Positions 7,782 through 17,031 of a DNA stretch of 46,432 nucleotides are shown here, in pieces. The notes under the pieces were generated by a model that was not told the DNA's origin, searched no databases, and saw only the letters and a program-made list of their open reading frames with translations. Origin of the DNA: an uncultured Lachnospiraceae bacterium (GTDB taxonomy: Bacteria; Bacillota; Clostridia; Lachnospirales; Lachnospiraceae); assembly GCA_947626395.1 (NCBI GenBank), contig CANQRU010000030.1:1-46432 (forward strand). Direction: 5' to 3'. The translations under genes and the position numbers were made by a program. The stretch's first letter is position 1, and each line of letters starts with the position of its first letter.

Positions 7782-8420
7782 ATGGATATCGATTACAGGG
7801 AGACGGTTCGATATCTCGGATATAAGAACCAGGCGGCGGACGATGCGGTTCTGGCGCTGGTCAGTCAGTGCTGGGAAGAACTTGACTGCACGGCGTCGCC
7901 GCGGTCCTTCTGGCGGGAGTATCCGCTGACGGCGGCTGGCGACGAGATCGACGCCGGCGTATTTCAGACCAGGAGCCGGGCGCTTGGCAGAAATCTTCGC
8001 GGATGCGAGAGGATCCTGGTATTCGCGGCTTCGCTGGGGGCTGGAGTGGATCTGCTGATCCAGCGATATGAGAAGCTGCAGATGAGCAAGGCGGTGGTAA
8101 TGCAGGCCGCCGCCGCTGCGTATCTGGAGAAGTATTGCGACAGTGTCAATGAAGAGATCCGGCAGCGGTATGAGGCGGACGGGTGGTATTTGCGGCCCAG
8201 GTTCAGTCCGGGCTATGGCGATTTCCCGCTGGAATGTCAGACGGCGATCGTGGCTGCACTGGAAGCCGGCAAACGCGTGGGGGTCACGCTGACGGACAGC
8301 CTTCTGATGGCGCCGTCCAAGTCGGTGACGGCGGTGATCGGAGTCGGGCGGACACCGCTTGCTTGTGAAGTGAAGGGCTGCGAGGCCTGCGGGAAGACGG
8401 ACTGTGAGTTCCGGAGATGA
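7782..8420 (+). CDS. Stand-alone MetH reactivation-domain protein
   Basis: This 212-residue protein resembles the C-terminal activation domain of cobalamin-dependent methionine synthase. That domain binds S-adenosylmethionine and supports reductive remethylation of oxidised cobalamin. The stretch RPRFSPGYGDFPLECQ corresponds to the conserved RxxxGYG-type AdoMet loop of that domain. The following region (LTDSLLMAPSKSVTAVIG) matches its MxPxxSVSG-like element. A Cys-rich tail (CEVKGCEACGKTDCEF) is typical of the stand-alone form. The ATG at 7782 is preferred over the TTG at 7776, since GAGG lies 8 bases upstream. It lies between metF and a metH that lacks this domain. Confidence 0.88.
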   Translation: MDIDYRETVRYLGYKNQAADDAVLALVSQCWEELDCTASPRSFWREYPLTAAGDEIDAGVFQTRSRALGRNLRGCERILVFAASLGAGVDLLIQRYEKLQMSKAVVMQAAAAAYLEKYCDSVNEEIRQRYEADGWYLRPRFSPGYGDFPLECQTAIVAALEAGKRVGVTLTDSLLMAPSKSVTAVIGVGRTPLACEVKGCEACGKTDCEFRR

Positions 8421-8567
8421 CGGTCTTTTAGGGTTTAGAATGAACGTTTGAAATTCAAGCAGCAAAGAAATGCGGATGTTGAATATAGAAGCAGAAGTTG
8501 CATGGACGGTCATGTAATGGAGAAATATAAGAATGGCCGGATATGGATATGCGGAGGAATATGATCT

Positions 8568-11225
8568 ATGGGTATCTTGGAGACAGTCAGAAAGCGGAAA
8601 CTGTTTTTTGACGGCGGCATGGGGAGCCTTCTTGTGGCGAAAGGACTGCAGCCGGGAGAACTGCCGGAGACCTGGAATGTGACGCATCCGGAGGTGCTGC
8701 AGGAGATCCACCTGCAGTATCTGCGGGCCGGAAGCGATGAGATCACGACGAATACATTTGGGGCTAACGGGCTGAAGTTCGGAAGCGATGGGGAGTTTTC
8801 GTTAAAGCGCCTTGTGACGGCCGCGGTGGAGAACGCGAGGATTGCCAGAGAGCGGTTCGCGGAAGAGCGGAGAGTGTTGGAAGATGGAGCATCTGCGGAT
8901 GTGACATGCGGCGCGGCAGAAACGGAACCCTGCGCGTACATCGGTCTTGATTTGGGCCCCACCGGCAAACTCTTAAAGCCGCTCGGCGATCTGGCTTTTG
9001 AGGATGCCTATAAGTTATACAAAGAAGTTGTTATTTACGGTGCGGAAGCAGGCGCCGATTTCGTGCTGGTAGAGACCATGAGCGACGGCTACGAGGCCAA
9101 GGCGGCGATTCTGGCGGCGAAGGAGAACTGCGATCTGCCCGTATGCGCGACGATGATCTTTGACAAGAAAGGCAAGCTTCTGACCGGCGGCGATGTGACT
9201 TCCACGGTGGCCCTGCTGGAAGGGCTTGGCGTATCCATGCTGGGCGTCAACTGCGGCCTGGGGCCGGTGCAGATGAAGGAGATTCTGAAGGAGATCCTTA
9301 AAGCGGCGTCCGTGCCGGTGATTGTCAATCCCAACGCCGGACTGCCGAGAACGGAAAACGGAAAGACAGTCTACGATATCGACGCGGATGAATTTGCCGG
9401 CGTGATGGAAGAGATCGCCGATATGGGAGCCAACGCGCTGGGCGGCTGCTGCGGGACCACGCCGGAGCATATCGCGAAGATGACGGCACTGTGCCGGAAT
9501 AAGAAGCAGATACTGCCGGAAGAGAAGAACCGGACGGTCATTTCTTCCTACGCCCAGGCGGTGGAGATCGGCCGTTCGCCGGTGCTGATCGGTGAGCGGA
9601 TCAATCCGACAGGCAAGTCGAAGTTCAAGCAGGCCCTGCGGGAGCACAATATTGAATACATCCTGCGGGAAGGCGTGACCCAGCAGGATCACGGCGCCCA
9701 TGTTCTGGATGTCAATGTGGGCCTGCCGGAGATCGACGAGCCGTCCATGATGGAGGAAGTGGTGCGCGAGCTGCAGAGCGTCATCGACCTGCCGCTGCAG
9801 ATCGATACATCGAATATCGAAGCCATGGAGCGGGCGCTGCGGATCTATAACGGCAAGGCGCTGATCAATTCGGTCAACGGCAAGGAAGAATCCATGCGGG
9901 CCGTCTTTCCGCTTGTGAAGAAATACGGCGGCGTGGTGGTGGCCCTGACGCTGGACGAGTCCGGCATCCCGGAGACGGCGGACGGCCGGATCGAGATCGC
10001 GAAGAAGATCTACCGGACGGCGGCGGAGTACGGGATTGCGAAGAAGGATATCCTGATCGACGCCCTGTGCCTGACGATCAGTTCCGACAGCAAAGGGGCG
10101 CTTACGACGCTGGAGACGCTTCGGCGCGTGCGGGACGAGCTTCACGGGAAGACCGTGCTTGGCGTGTCCAATATTTCTTTCGGCCTGCCCCAGCGGGAGA
10201 TCATCAACGCTTCGTTCTTCACGATGGCGATGCAGAACGGGCTGAACGCGGCCATCATCAACCCGAATTCGGAGGCGATGATGCGCGCGTATTACAGTTT
10301 TAAGGCACTGGCGGATCTGGATCCCCAGTGCGGGGAATATATTTCCGTGTACAGCGGCCAGACGGCGACGCTGGGACAGTCGGCGGTGGTGGGCGGTGCT
10401 TCTGCAGGTACGTCCAATGCGGGGGTAGCCGGAGCCGAAGGCGTGAACGATGGTTCTTTCAGCGGAGCGGCGGGAACCTCATCGGGAACAGGCAAGGCAG
10501 CAGGAGCGTCAGCCGGGATAGCGGCAGGAGGCAAAAGTACTGCGGGCAGTCAGTCTTCAGCCGCGGCCGGCGAATTGTCTCTGGCCCGCTGCATCCTCCG
10601 CGGACTGAAGGAACAGGCGCAGGCAGCAGTGCGGGAACTTCTTACGCAGCGCGATTCTCTGGCGATCATCAACGGGGAGATGATCCCGGCTCTGGACCAG
10701 GTGGGCAAAGGCTTTGAGAAAGGCACTGTATTCCTGCCGCAGCTTCTGATGAGCGCGGAAGCCGCCAAGGCGGCCTTTGAGGTCATCAAGGAACATATGA
10801 GCAGCAAAGGCGAATCCAGGCAGAAGAAAGGAAAGATCGTCCTGGCGACGGTGAAAGGCGATATCCATGATATCGGCAAGAACATCGTGAAGGTGCTTCT
10901 GGAGAATTATGATTACGAAGTGATCGATCTGGGCAAGGATGTGCCGCCGGAGACGGTAGCCGTGGCCGCTGCGGAATATCATGTGCCGCTGGTGGGCTTG
11001 AGCGCGCTGATGACGACCACGGTGCCGGCTATGGAGGAAACGATCACGCTTCTTAGGAAGGAAACTCCGTGGGTCAAGATTATGGTAGGCGGCGCAGTCC
11101 TCACAGAGGATTACGCGAAAACCATCGGCGCGGACCGGTACTGCAAGGACGCGATGGCATCGGTGAACTATGCGGAAGAAATTATGCAGAAACAACCGCA
11201 AGTTTCTGCCGGGCGTTCCCTATGA
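8568..11225 (+). CDS. metH: Cobalamin-dependent methionine synthase lacking the activation domain
   Basis: This 885-residue protein has a homocysteine S-methyltransferase domain (about 1-300; zinc ligands Cys229, Cys294 and Cys295 in GVNCG and GGCCGT). A pterin-binding domain follows (about 325-590; GERINPTGKSKF), then a B12 cap and B12-binding domain (about 665-880; DIHDIG with cobalt-ligand His767). It transfers methyl from 5-methyl-THF to homocysteine. The C-terminal activation domain is absent and is supplied by the gene at 7782. Residues about 603-667 are a Gly/Ala/Ser-rich stretch between the pterin and cap domains, much longer than a usual hinge. GGAGG (8553-8557) precedes the start. 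The 3' end overlaps the opposing gene by six bases. Confidence 0.95.
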   Translation: MGILETVRKRKLFFDGGMGSLLVAKGLQPGELPETWNVTHPEVLQEIHLQYLRAGSDEITTNTFGANGLKFGSDGEFSLKRLVTAAVENARIARERFAEERRVLEDGASADVTCGAAETEPCAYIGLDLGPTGKLLKPLGDLAFEDAYKLYKEVVIYGAEAGADFVLVETMSDGYEAKAAILAAKENCDLPVCATMIFDKKGKLLTGGDVTSTVALLEGLGVSMLGVNCGLGPVQMKEILKEILKAASVPVIVNPNAGLPRTENGKTVYDIDADEFAGVMEEIADMGANALGGCCGTTPEHIAKMTALCRNKKQILPEEKNRTVISSYAQAVEIGRSPVLIGERINPTGKSKFKQALREHNIEYILREGVTQQDHGAHVLDVNVGLPEIDEPSMMEEVVRELQSVIDLPLQIDTSNIEAMERALRIYNGKALINSVNGKEESMRAVFPLVKKYGGVVVALTLDESGIPETADGRIEIAKKIYRTAAEYGIAKKDILIDALCLTISSDSKGALTTLETLRRVRDELHGKTVLGVSNISFGLPQREIINASFFTMAMQNGLNAAIINPNSEAMMRAYYSFKALADLDPQCGEYISVYSGQTATLGQSAVVGGASAGTSNAGVAGAEGVNDGSFSGAAGTSSGTGKAAGASAGIAAGGKSTAGSQSSAAAGELSLARCILRGLKEQAQAAVRELLTQRDSLAIINGEMIPALDQVGKGFEKGTVFLPQLLMSAEAAKAAFEVIKEHMSSKGESRQKKGKIVLATVKGDIHDIGKNIVKVLLENYDYEVIDLGKDVPPETVAVAAAEYHVPLVGLSALMTTTVPAMEETITLLRKETPWVKIMVGGAVLTEDYAKTIGADRYCKDAMASVNYAEEIMQKQPQVSAGRSL

Positions 11226-12206
11226 CGATGCAGAAGCATCCCCTCGCCTCTCCAGCACCTTCCAGTCATCCTCTGTGCATTCCATATGGCTGTAACGGGC
11301 TTTCTCGTACAGGCGGTGCAGCACGGCGTCGTCAAGACCGGCGCCCTGTTCCAGCTCGCGGGGCGAAGCCCATTCGCCGGGCAGGCCGCTGCATTTCTGC
11401 TGCTTCCGTCCGGTCATGATCTGTTTCTTATAATATCTGCGGATACGGGCTTCATAGGACAGAAAGTACCTGAGGCCCTTTTTCTGCGGCGCCGCTTCCG
11501 GTTCGGGAGCGTTCAGGTGCGCCAGAATATCCAGAGTCGGCTTTAAGTAGACCTTCTCGTCCTCGTCAAAATGACGCGGCCGCGTGACGAATTCCCACAC
11601 TTTCCCGGCGCCTTTGCGGATCCCGTAAAAGCAGAGGACAAGGACCAGGAGCATCGCGCCGTATTCGACGATCGCGGTCAGGACCGCGACCCAGGCCGGG
11701 GGCGGTCCGGAATTCTGCGCTTCGCCCAGAAGCGCCTGCATATCCGGATTCGGCGTGGGCGGAGGCGTCGGGGTATATTCGAGCGGCATTTCAGGAACTT
11801 CCGTTAAGGGACGGTTGGCGAACCATTCCGCGATGGCGCGCCACAAAGGTTCCATCGCATAAGCCGTCACAACGATGCCGATAAGCGCGGCAATCAGAAA
11901 AACCGTCATGCAGAATGAATTTACATAGGAGATCTGTTTTAAGGGCATATGATCCGTGTCCTTGAACAGATCCAGGAACCGGTAATAGGAGTTTAAGTTC
12001 TTGTGGACGATATAGACCACTACCAGTGTCAGGAATCCCACAAAGCTGGCCAGCTTAAATCTCGCTCCCGATTCCGGCGCGCCGTATCGGACCATAAAGG
12101 CTCCCAGAAGGTAGAAAAGGACAAGAAAACCAGCCACGGCCCCGTAGAAATTCGTGCGGTCCCTGGATATCCAGTAGTTAAACCATTTACGTGTACGAAT
12201 GGCCAT
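11220..12206 (-). CDS. DUF4129-like membrane protein of the MoxR/DUF58 operon
   Basis: This 328-residue protein has four hydrophobic segments (about 20-41, 52-70, 97-118 and 171-195). A proline-rich extracytoplasmic loop (TPTPPPTPNP) lies between the third and fourth. The C-terminal domain (about 265-320) has the DUF4129 pattern of short conserved helices, with EWASPRELEQ and LYEKARYS. The ATG at 12206 is chosen because GGAGGTG lies just upstream (complement of 12211-12217). An upstream ATG would add 19 residues. It overlaps the DUF58 gene by 20 bases, so translation is probably coupled. MoxR-DUF58-DUF4129 clusters are widespread and are linked to envelope or peptide-handling complexes, but the biochemical role is not established. 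Confidence 0.75.
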   Translation of the reverse strand: MAIRTRKWFNYWISRDRTNFYGAVAGFLVLFYLLGAFMVRYGAPESGARFKLASFVGFLTLVVVYIVHKNLNSYYRFLDLFKDTDHMPLKQISYVNSFCMTVFLIAALIGIVVTAYAMEPLWRAIAEWFANRPLTEVPEMPLEYTPTPPPTPNPDMQALLGEAQNSGPPPAWVAVLTAIVEYGAMLLVLVLCFYGIRKGAGKVWEFVTRPRHFDEDEKVYLKPTLDILAHLNAPEPEAAPQKKGLRYFLSYEARIRRYYKKQIMTGRKQQKCSGLPGEWASPRELEQGAGLDDAVLHRLYEKARYSHMECTEDDWKVLERRGDASASS

Positions 12207-13467
12207 AGGGCACCTCCCAGTCATAAAGCTCGGCGAAGCGGAGCGGAGCGATACGAAGTTCATTGTCGGGCCGCCGGGGCAGGATCCACTGGGAACCGAT
12301 GCTCTGACGGCAGAGGGCGTCGAAATGCTCTGCCAGAGATTTCCGCTGTCCGGGAGAGATCATGACATACAGCGTCGAGTCCGTACTGAAGCTGCTGCTT
12401 CTCTTGTCGATCATGTAGAAGAGCAGCTCTTCCATGGTGACATGGCGGTTTTCGCCGGCAATCTTTGCGCCGGTGTTGAGGCTTAAGCCGGAAGCAGCCT
12501 GCTTATTGGCGTACAACGCGTCCAAAGCAGAGGTTGTCGGATCGGCGTTTCGCATGCCGTGGGCGCCGGCCATTCCGGTGGACAGCTGGACCCGCGCCAG
12601 AAGTTCCATGATGCTGCGCAGATGCTCCTTCCCGGCGCCCGCGTCCAGGCGGGAGGGAAGACCGGTAAGGCAGTCGCAGCCGTTGGACCAGATGGCTACG
12701 GGAATCCCGCGGTCGATCATCCATTTGGCCATGGAACCTGCAAGACGGATGGATTCCTCGGTCAGATCCTCGTCGGTCCAGAGGCGTTCCGCTTCCATAT
12801 CCAGCAGGATCGTCACATTCCAGGAGGAAGCGGGCGTGTAGACGTTGACCTTCAGCTCCCCGGTATGGGCCGTGGCTTTCCAGTTGACGGTCTTATAGGG
12901 ATCGTAGGACTGGTACGGCCGGACGGACTGAGTCTCGAAGGGATCCTTGAGAAGAGCCTGCCTGGCCAGAATCTGGCCCATCAGGTTCTTAAGCGGCAGT
13001 TCCAGCCGGATCGGATCGGCCGGACCGGGATACACATACATGAAGGTATCCTCAGGAACCGTGGCGACGCAGTGGCCGAAGAAGAACAGGTCGTAGCTGA
13101 CCAGGTCAATACTGCCGATATGATAATATCCCCGCTTTTTGCAGGTGAAGTCCAGTGTCCGGCGGATCTCCTGCCACGGCATGCAGGAGAAAATGTCGCT
13201 CCGGTAGTTCTGGTCGGTGATCTTGAAGTTGTTGGACGCGGAGAAGACCAGATACCGGCCCATCTGGAATTTTACATGAAGCACCGGCAGCGGGAGAAAT
13301 TTGCGGTTGGTGATGATCTCCTTTAACTGTCCGGTATCGCCTTCCACGGCGGCCCTCTGTACAAAGGAGAGCCGGGCGGTCAGCCCCCTGTCCCAGAACT
13401 TCTGGAAAAGCCGTCCCTGAAGCATCATGAACAGCCATGCGGCGATGATTGCGACGGCGATCTTCAT
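12187..13467 (-). CDS. DUF58 domain protein
   Basis: This 426-residue protein begins with a short hydrophobic N-terminal segment. The DUF58 signature region is at about residues 195-235 (DPYKTVNWKATAHTGELKVN), followed by ILLDME as in the von Willebrand-A-like fold of this family. Partners of MoxR ATPases commonly have this domain, and a membrane-anchored chaperone-like assembly is inferred for the pair. The start overlaps the moxR stop by four bases (ATGA), showing translational coupling. The downstream gene overlaps it by 20 bases. The specific substrate is unknown. Confidence 0.85.
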   Translation of the reverse strand: MKIAVAIIAAWLFMMLQGRLFQKFWDRGLTARLSFVQRAAVEGDTGQLKEIITNRKFLPLPVLHVKFQMGRYLVFSASNNFKITDQNYRSDIFSCMPWQEIRRTLDFTCKKRGYYHIGSIDLVSYDLFFFGHCVATVPEDTFMYVYPGPADPIRLELPLKNLMGQILARQALLKDPFETQSVRPYQSYDPYKTVNWKATAHTGELKVNVYTPASSWNVTILLDMEAERLWTDEDLTEESIRLAGSMAKWMIDRGIPVAIWSNGCDCLTGLPSRLDAGAGKEHLRSIMELLARVQLSTGMAGAHGMRNADPTTSALDALYANKQAASGLSLNTGAKIAGENRHVTMEELLFYMIDKRSSSFSTDSTLYVMISPGQRKSLAEHFDALCRQSIGSQWILPRRPDNELRIAPLRFAELYDWEVPYGHSYT

Positions 13468-14414
13468 AGACGTTTTCCCCAGTCTTCGGTTGGAAGCGGT
13501 ACGGTCTGCAGGATACGTGTGATCATTTCCGCGGCGGAGGTCTGGGTGCCGAATGTGCGCGCGGTCACCAGACGGTGTGCCAGCACCGGCACGGCCAGAG
13601 CCTTGATGTCCTCCGGAACTGCGTAGTCCCTTCCCAGTACCAGCGCGTGGGCGCGGACGGCGCGGTAGAACGCCAGGCTTCCGCGGGGACTGACTCCGCT
13701 TAAGATCTGGCTGTCATTACGGGTGGCCTGGATCAGTTCGATCATATAGTCCATAAGGATCGGATGGACATAGACGTCCGCGGCCAGATCCCGCAGTTCG
13801 GATAACTGTGCGGCGCCGCAGACCGGCGTCAGGCTGTCCAGCGGGCTGGTCTTCCCGAAGCGGTTCAGGATCGCCAGTTCTTCCTCCTTATCCGGATATC
13901 CCATGGGAAGCTGCATCAGGAAGCGGTCCATCTGTGCCTCCGGAAGCGGGTAGGTGCCGGCGGTCTCGATCGGATTCTGCGTGGCGATCACGAGAAACGG
14001 TTCCGTAAGCGGCATCGTGTCGCCGTCGATGGTCACCTGGCGTTCCTCCATGGATTCCAGGAGGCTTGACTGGGTCCTTGGCGTGGCGCGGTTGATCTCG
14101 TCGGCCAGAAGAATATTGGTAAAGACCGGGCCCTTACGCAGCACGAACCGGCTTTCCTGCTGGTCGAAATAATTCAGTCCCGTCACATCCGACGGCAGCA
14201 GGTCCGGCGTGAACTGAATCCGGGCGAAATGAAGATCCATGCTTCTGGCCAGCGCCTTGGCCAGCATCGTCTTGCCGGTGCCGGGCACGTCTTCAAGGAG
14301 AACGTGGCCTCTGGCAAGCAGGGCGGTCAGCAAAAGGTCGATGGTGTCCTGCCGGCCTACGATGACTTTATTGATATTTTCACGAAGTTCATTGATGAGA
14401 GCGGTCTGTTCCAT
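13464..14414 (-). CDS. MoxR-family AAA+ ATPase
   Basis: This 316-residue AAA+ protein has Walker A in EDVPGTGKT (about 38-46), Walker B in LLADEINRA (about 103-111), and the sensor region FLVIATQNPIE. The AAA lid domain contains VSPRGSLAFYRA. MoxR ATPases act as chaperones that mature or activate partner proteins, usually encoded with DUF58 and VWA-type proteins as here. AGGAGGA (complement of 14421-14427) precedes the start. It is the first gene of a three-gene minus-strand operon with tightly overlapping stops and starts. Confidence 0.92.
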   Translation of the reverse strand: MEQTALINELRENINKVIVGRQDTIDLLLTALLARGHVLLEDVPGTGKTMLAKALARSMDLHFARIQFTPDLLPSDVTGLNYFDQQESRFVLRKGPVFTNILLADEINRATPRTQSSLLESMEERQVTIDGDTMPLTEPFLVIATQNPIETAGTYPLPEAQMDRFLMQLPMGYPDKEEELAILNRFGKTSPLDSLTPVCGAAQLSELRDLAADVYVHPILMDYMIELIQATRNDSQILSGVSPRGSLAFYRAVRAHALVLGRDYAVPEDIKALAVPVLAHRLVTARTFGTQTSAAEMITRILQTVPLPTEDWGKRL

Positions 14415-14478
14415 ATGAATTCCTCCTGATCTTCAGGCGCGGTTCTCCGGTTCATTGGCATATGTGGGCGCCTGCATT

Positions 14479-14484
14479 ATTATA
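14479..14484 (-). promoter_or_regulatory. Candidate -10 box of the moxR operon
   Basis: A perfect TATAAT reads on the minus strand about 65 bases before moxR, but no good -35 lies 16-18 bases upstream. In the rest of the 323-base divergent gap (14415-14737) I see the plus-strand promoter at 14613-14641. I also see a 10-base inverted repeat, AAAATTTGAG (14540-14549) and CTCAAATTTT (14600-14609), but no gene. Confidence 0.4.
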
Positions 14485-14612
14485 TTAAGTATACCACCGG
14501 GCGGCCTTTGCGCGCTACCTATTTATGAATAATTATAAAAAAATTTGAGAGAAGACTGTTTTATGCGGCAAATGCAGTTACGCGGGGATTCGTATTTTCC
14601 TCAAATTTTCGA

Positions 14613-14641
14613 TTGCCATATCATTTCCGTAGTGCTAATAT
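14613..14641 (+). promoter_or_regulatory. Promoter of the nfnA/nfnB-like operon
   Basis: TTGCCA (14613-14618), 17 bases, then TAATAT (14636-14641) preceded by an extended TGC. The start codon lies about 90 bases beyond the predicted transcription start. Confidence 0.65.
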
Positions 14642-14737
14642 AGTAAGAACGACAAAATATGCAGGAAGCGTCACCGGCGTTTTCTGCGCGCGGAAATACG
14701 CAATGCAGAAAGAATACATAACATGAGGAGGAGTCTT

Positions 14738-15634
14738 ATGTTTCCGATCGTAAAAGCAGAAAAGCTGGCGGACAAGATCTACCTGATGGACGTCGTAGCT
14801 CCCAGAGTGGCCAAGTCCTGTCTGCCCGGCGAATTCGTTATTGTCAAGATCGACGAGGTGGGGGAGCGGATCCCCTTAACGATCTGCGACTATGACAGAG
14901 AGGCCGGAACCGTTACCATCGTGATCCAGGTGGTGGGCGCGTCCACCCAGAGGATGTGCGAGCTTGGGGCCGGCGACGCGTTCCAGGATTTTGTGGGGCC
15001 TCTGGGCAATCCGTCAGAGCTTGTGAAGGAGGATCCGGAGGAGCTTAAGAAAAAGCATATCGTATTCGTGGCCGGGGGCCTGGGAACCGCCCCGGTCTAT
15101 CCGCAGGTCAAATGGCTCCATGAGCACGGCGTGGACGCGGACGTGATCGTGGGCGCGCGGAATAAGGAAATGATCATCCTGGAGGACGAGATGCGCGCTG
15201 TGGCGGGCAATCTCTATATCACCACCGACGACGGTTCCTATGTCCGTAAAGGCATGGGCACCGACGTGCTGCGGGAACTGGTGGAGAAGGAAGGAAAGCA
15301 TTATGATCTGTGCATCGCCATCGGTCCGATGATCATGATGAAATTCGTCTGCCTGCTGACGAAGGAGCTTAATATCCCGACGGTCGTCAGCATGAACCCG
15401 ATCATGATCGACGGAACCGGTATGTGCGGCGGCTGCCGCCTGATGGTGGGCGGCCAGGTGAAGTTCGCCTGCGTGGACGGCCCTGAATTCGACGGTCATC
15501 TGGTGGATTTCGACGGCGCGATGAAGCGCCAGCAGATGTATAAGACCCAGGAGGGCCGCGCGTTATTGCGCCTGCAGGAGGGCGAAAGCCATCACGGCGG
15601 CTGTGGAAATTGTGAAGACGGAGGTGCCAGGTAA
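14738..15634 (+). CDS. NfnA-like ferredoxin-NADP+ oxidoreductase small subunit
   Basis: This 298-residue protein is of the PyrK/ferredoxin-NADP reductase family. The FAD-binding stretch RIPLTICDYD is at about 45-54, and the NAD-binding stretch GGLGTAPVYP at about 115-124. A C-terminal [2Fe-2S] site is suggested by MCGGCRL and CVDGPEFDGH (about 230-250). With the next gene it matches the NfnAB pair, in which this subunit oxidises NADH and the large subunit handles NADPH and low-potential ferredoxin. Annotation as sulfide dehydrogenase alpha subunit is an alternative for the same family. AGGAGGAG (14726-14733) fixes the start. The stop overlaps the next start in TAATG. Confidence 0.85.
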   Translation: MFPIVKAEKLADKIYLMDVVAPRVAKSCLPGEFVIVKIDEVGERIPLTICDYDREAGTVTIVIQVVGASTQRMCELGAGDAFQDFVGPLGNPSELVKEDPEELKKKHIVFVAGGLGTAPVYPQVKWLHEHGVDADVIVGARNKEMIILEDEMRAVAGNLYITTDDGSYVRKGMGTDVLRELVEKEGKHYDLCIAIGPMIMMKFVCLLTKELNIPTVVSMNPIMIDGTGMCGGCRLMVGGQVKFACVDGPEFDGHLVDFDGAMKRQQMYKTQEGRALLRLQEGESHHGGCGNCEDGGAR

Positions 15635-17031
15635 TGGATGTGCTTAAGAAGGTTCCGGTCCGCGAGCAGGACCCGAAGGTGAGAGCGACGAATTTCGACG
15701 AGGTGTGCCTCGGATATAATAAAGAAGAAGCCATGGCGGAGGCGTCCCGCTGCTTAAAGTGCAGGAACGCCCGCTGCATGGGCGGCTGCCCGGTGTCCAT
15801 CAATATCCCCGGATTCATTAAAGAGGTGGAGAACGGCGATTTCGAAGCGGCGGCGAAGATCATCGCCCAGTCGTCGGCACTGCCGGCGGTCTGCGGCCGC
15901 GTCTGCCCCCAGGAGACCCAGTGCGAGGGCGTCTGCGTCCGCGGCGTCAAGGGCGAACCCATTTCCATCGGCAAGCTGGAGCGGTTCGTGGCTGACTGGT
16001 CCCGGGAGAACGGCTTCGTGCCGGAAGCGCCTGAGAAGACCAACGGACACAAGGTGGCGGTCATCGGCTCCGGCCCGTCCGGACTGACCTGCGCGGGCGA
16101 TCTGGCGAAGCTGGGCTATGAAGTGACGATCTTTGAGGCGTTGCACCAGCCCGGCGGCGTGCTGATCTACGGCATTCCGGAGTTCCGTCTGCCGAAGGAC
16201 ACGGTTGTTAGGACGGAGATCGAGAATGTGAAGAAGCTGGGCGTGAAGATCGAGACCGATGTGGTCATCGGCAAGTCGGTGACCATCGACGAGCTTCTGG
16301 AAGACGAGGGCTTTGAGGCGGTCTTCATCGGCTCCGGCGCCGGACTTCCGATGTTTATGGGCATTCCGGGTGAGGAGGCCAACGGCGTATTCTCCGCCAA
16401 TGAGTATCTGACAAGAAGCAATCTGATGAAAGCGTTCCGCGACGATTACGATACGCCGATCGCGGCCGGGAAAAAGGTGGCGGTCGTAGGCGGCGGCAAT
16501 GTGGCTATGGACGCGGCCAGAACGGCTCTGCGGCTGGGCGCGGACGTCCATATCGTCTACCGCCGCAGCGAGGCGGAGCTTCCGGCCCGTGCGGAGGAAG
16601 TCCATCACGCGAAGGAAGAGGGCATTCAGTTCGATCTGCTGACCAATCCGACGGAGATCCTGACCGACGAAAAGGGCTGGGTCCGCGGGATGCGCTGCAT
16701 CCGCATGGAACTGGGTGAGCCGGACGCGTCCGGACGGAGAAGACCGGTTCCGATTCCCGGAAGCGAGTTCGAGATGGAGCTGGATACGGTGATCATGTCG
16801 CTGGGTACATCCCCGAATCCGCTGATTTCCAGCACCACGAAGGGCCTGGAGACCAACCGCCGCAAATGTATCGTGGCGGAGGAAGCCACTGGTAAGACCA
16901 GCAAAGACGGCGTCTACGCCGGCGGCGACGCGGTGACGGGAGCAGCTACCGTGATCCTGGCGATGGAAGCCGGACGCGCGGGGGCAAGAGGAATTCACGA
17001 GTATCTGTCCGGGGAGAAAGCGGAAGCTTGA
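15634..17031 (+). CDS. NfnB-like / glutamate synthase (NADPH) small-subunit homologue
   Basis: This 465-residue protein has an N-terminal iron-sulfur region with Cys motifs CLKCRNARCMGGCP (about 41-54) and CGRVCPQETQCEGVC (about 86-100). An FAD site follows (GSGPSGLTCAGDLA, about 144-157), then a second nucleotide site (GGGNVAMDAARTA) and the terminal GGDAVTGAATVILA. This is the architecture of GltA-type proteins that form NfnB. With the preceding gene it is predicted to couple NADH, NADPH and ferredoxin pools by electron bifurcation, a common need in fermentative Clostridia. No large glutamate synthase subunit is present, which favours the Nfn role. Confidence 0.87.
   Translation: MDVLKKVPVREQDPKVRATNFDEVCLGYNKEEAMAEASRCLKCRNARCMGGCPVSINIPGFIKEVENGDFEAAAKIIAQSSALPAVCGRVCPQETQCEGVCVRGVKGEPISIGKLERFVADWSRENGFVPEAPEKTNGHKVAVIGSGPSGLTCAGDLAKLGYEVTIFEALHQPGGVLIYGIPEFRLPKDTVVRTEIENVKKLGVKIETDVVIGKSVTIDELLEDEGFEAVFIGSGAGLPMFMGIPGEEANGVFSANEYLTRSNLMKAFRDDYDTPIAAGKKVAVVGGGNVAMDAARTALRLGADVHIVYRRSEAELPARAEEVHHAKEEGIQFDLLTNPTEILTDEKGWVRGMRCIRMELGEPDASGRRRPVPIPGSEFEMELDTVIMSLGTSPNPLISSTTKGLETNRRKCIVAEEATGKTSKDGVYAGGDAVTGAATVILAMEAGRAGARGIHEYLSGEKAEA

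Noticed and set aside
9015-10145. Minus-strand frame opposite metH
   Set aside because: It is antisense to recognised MetH domains with no ribosome site or family match.
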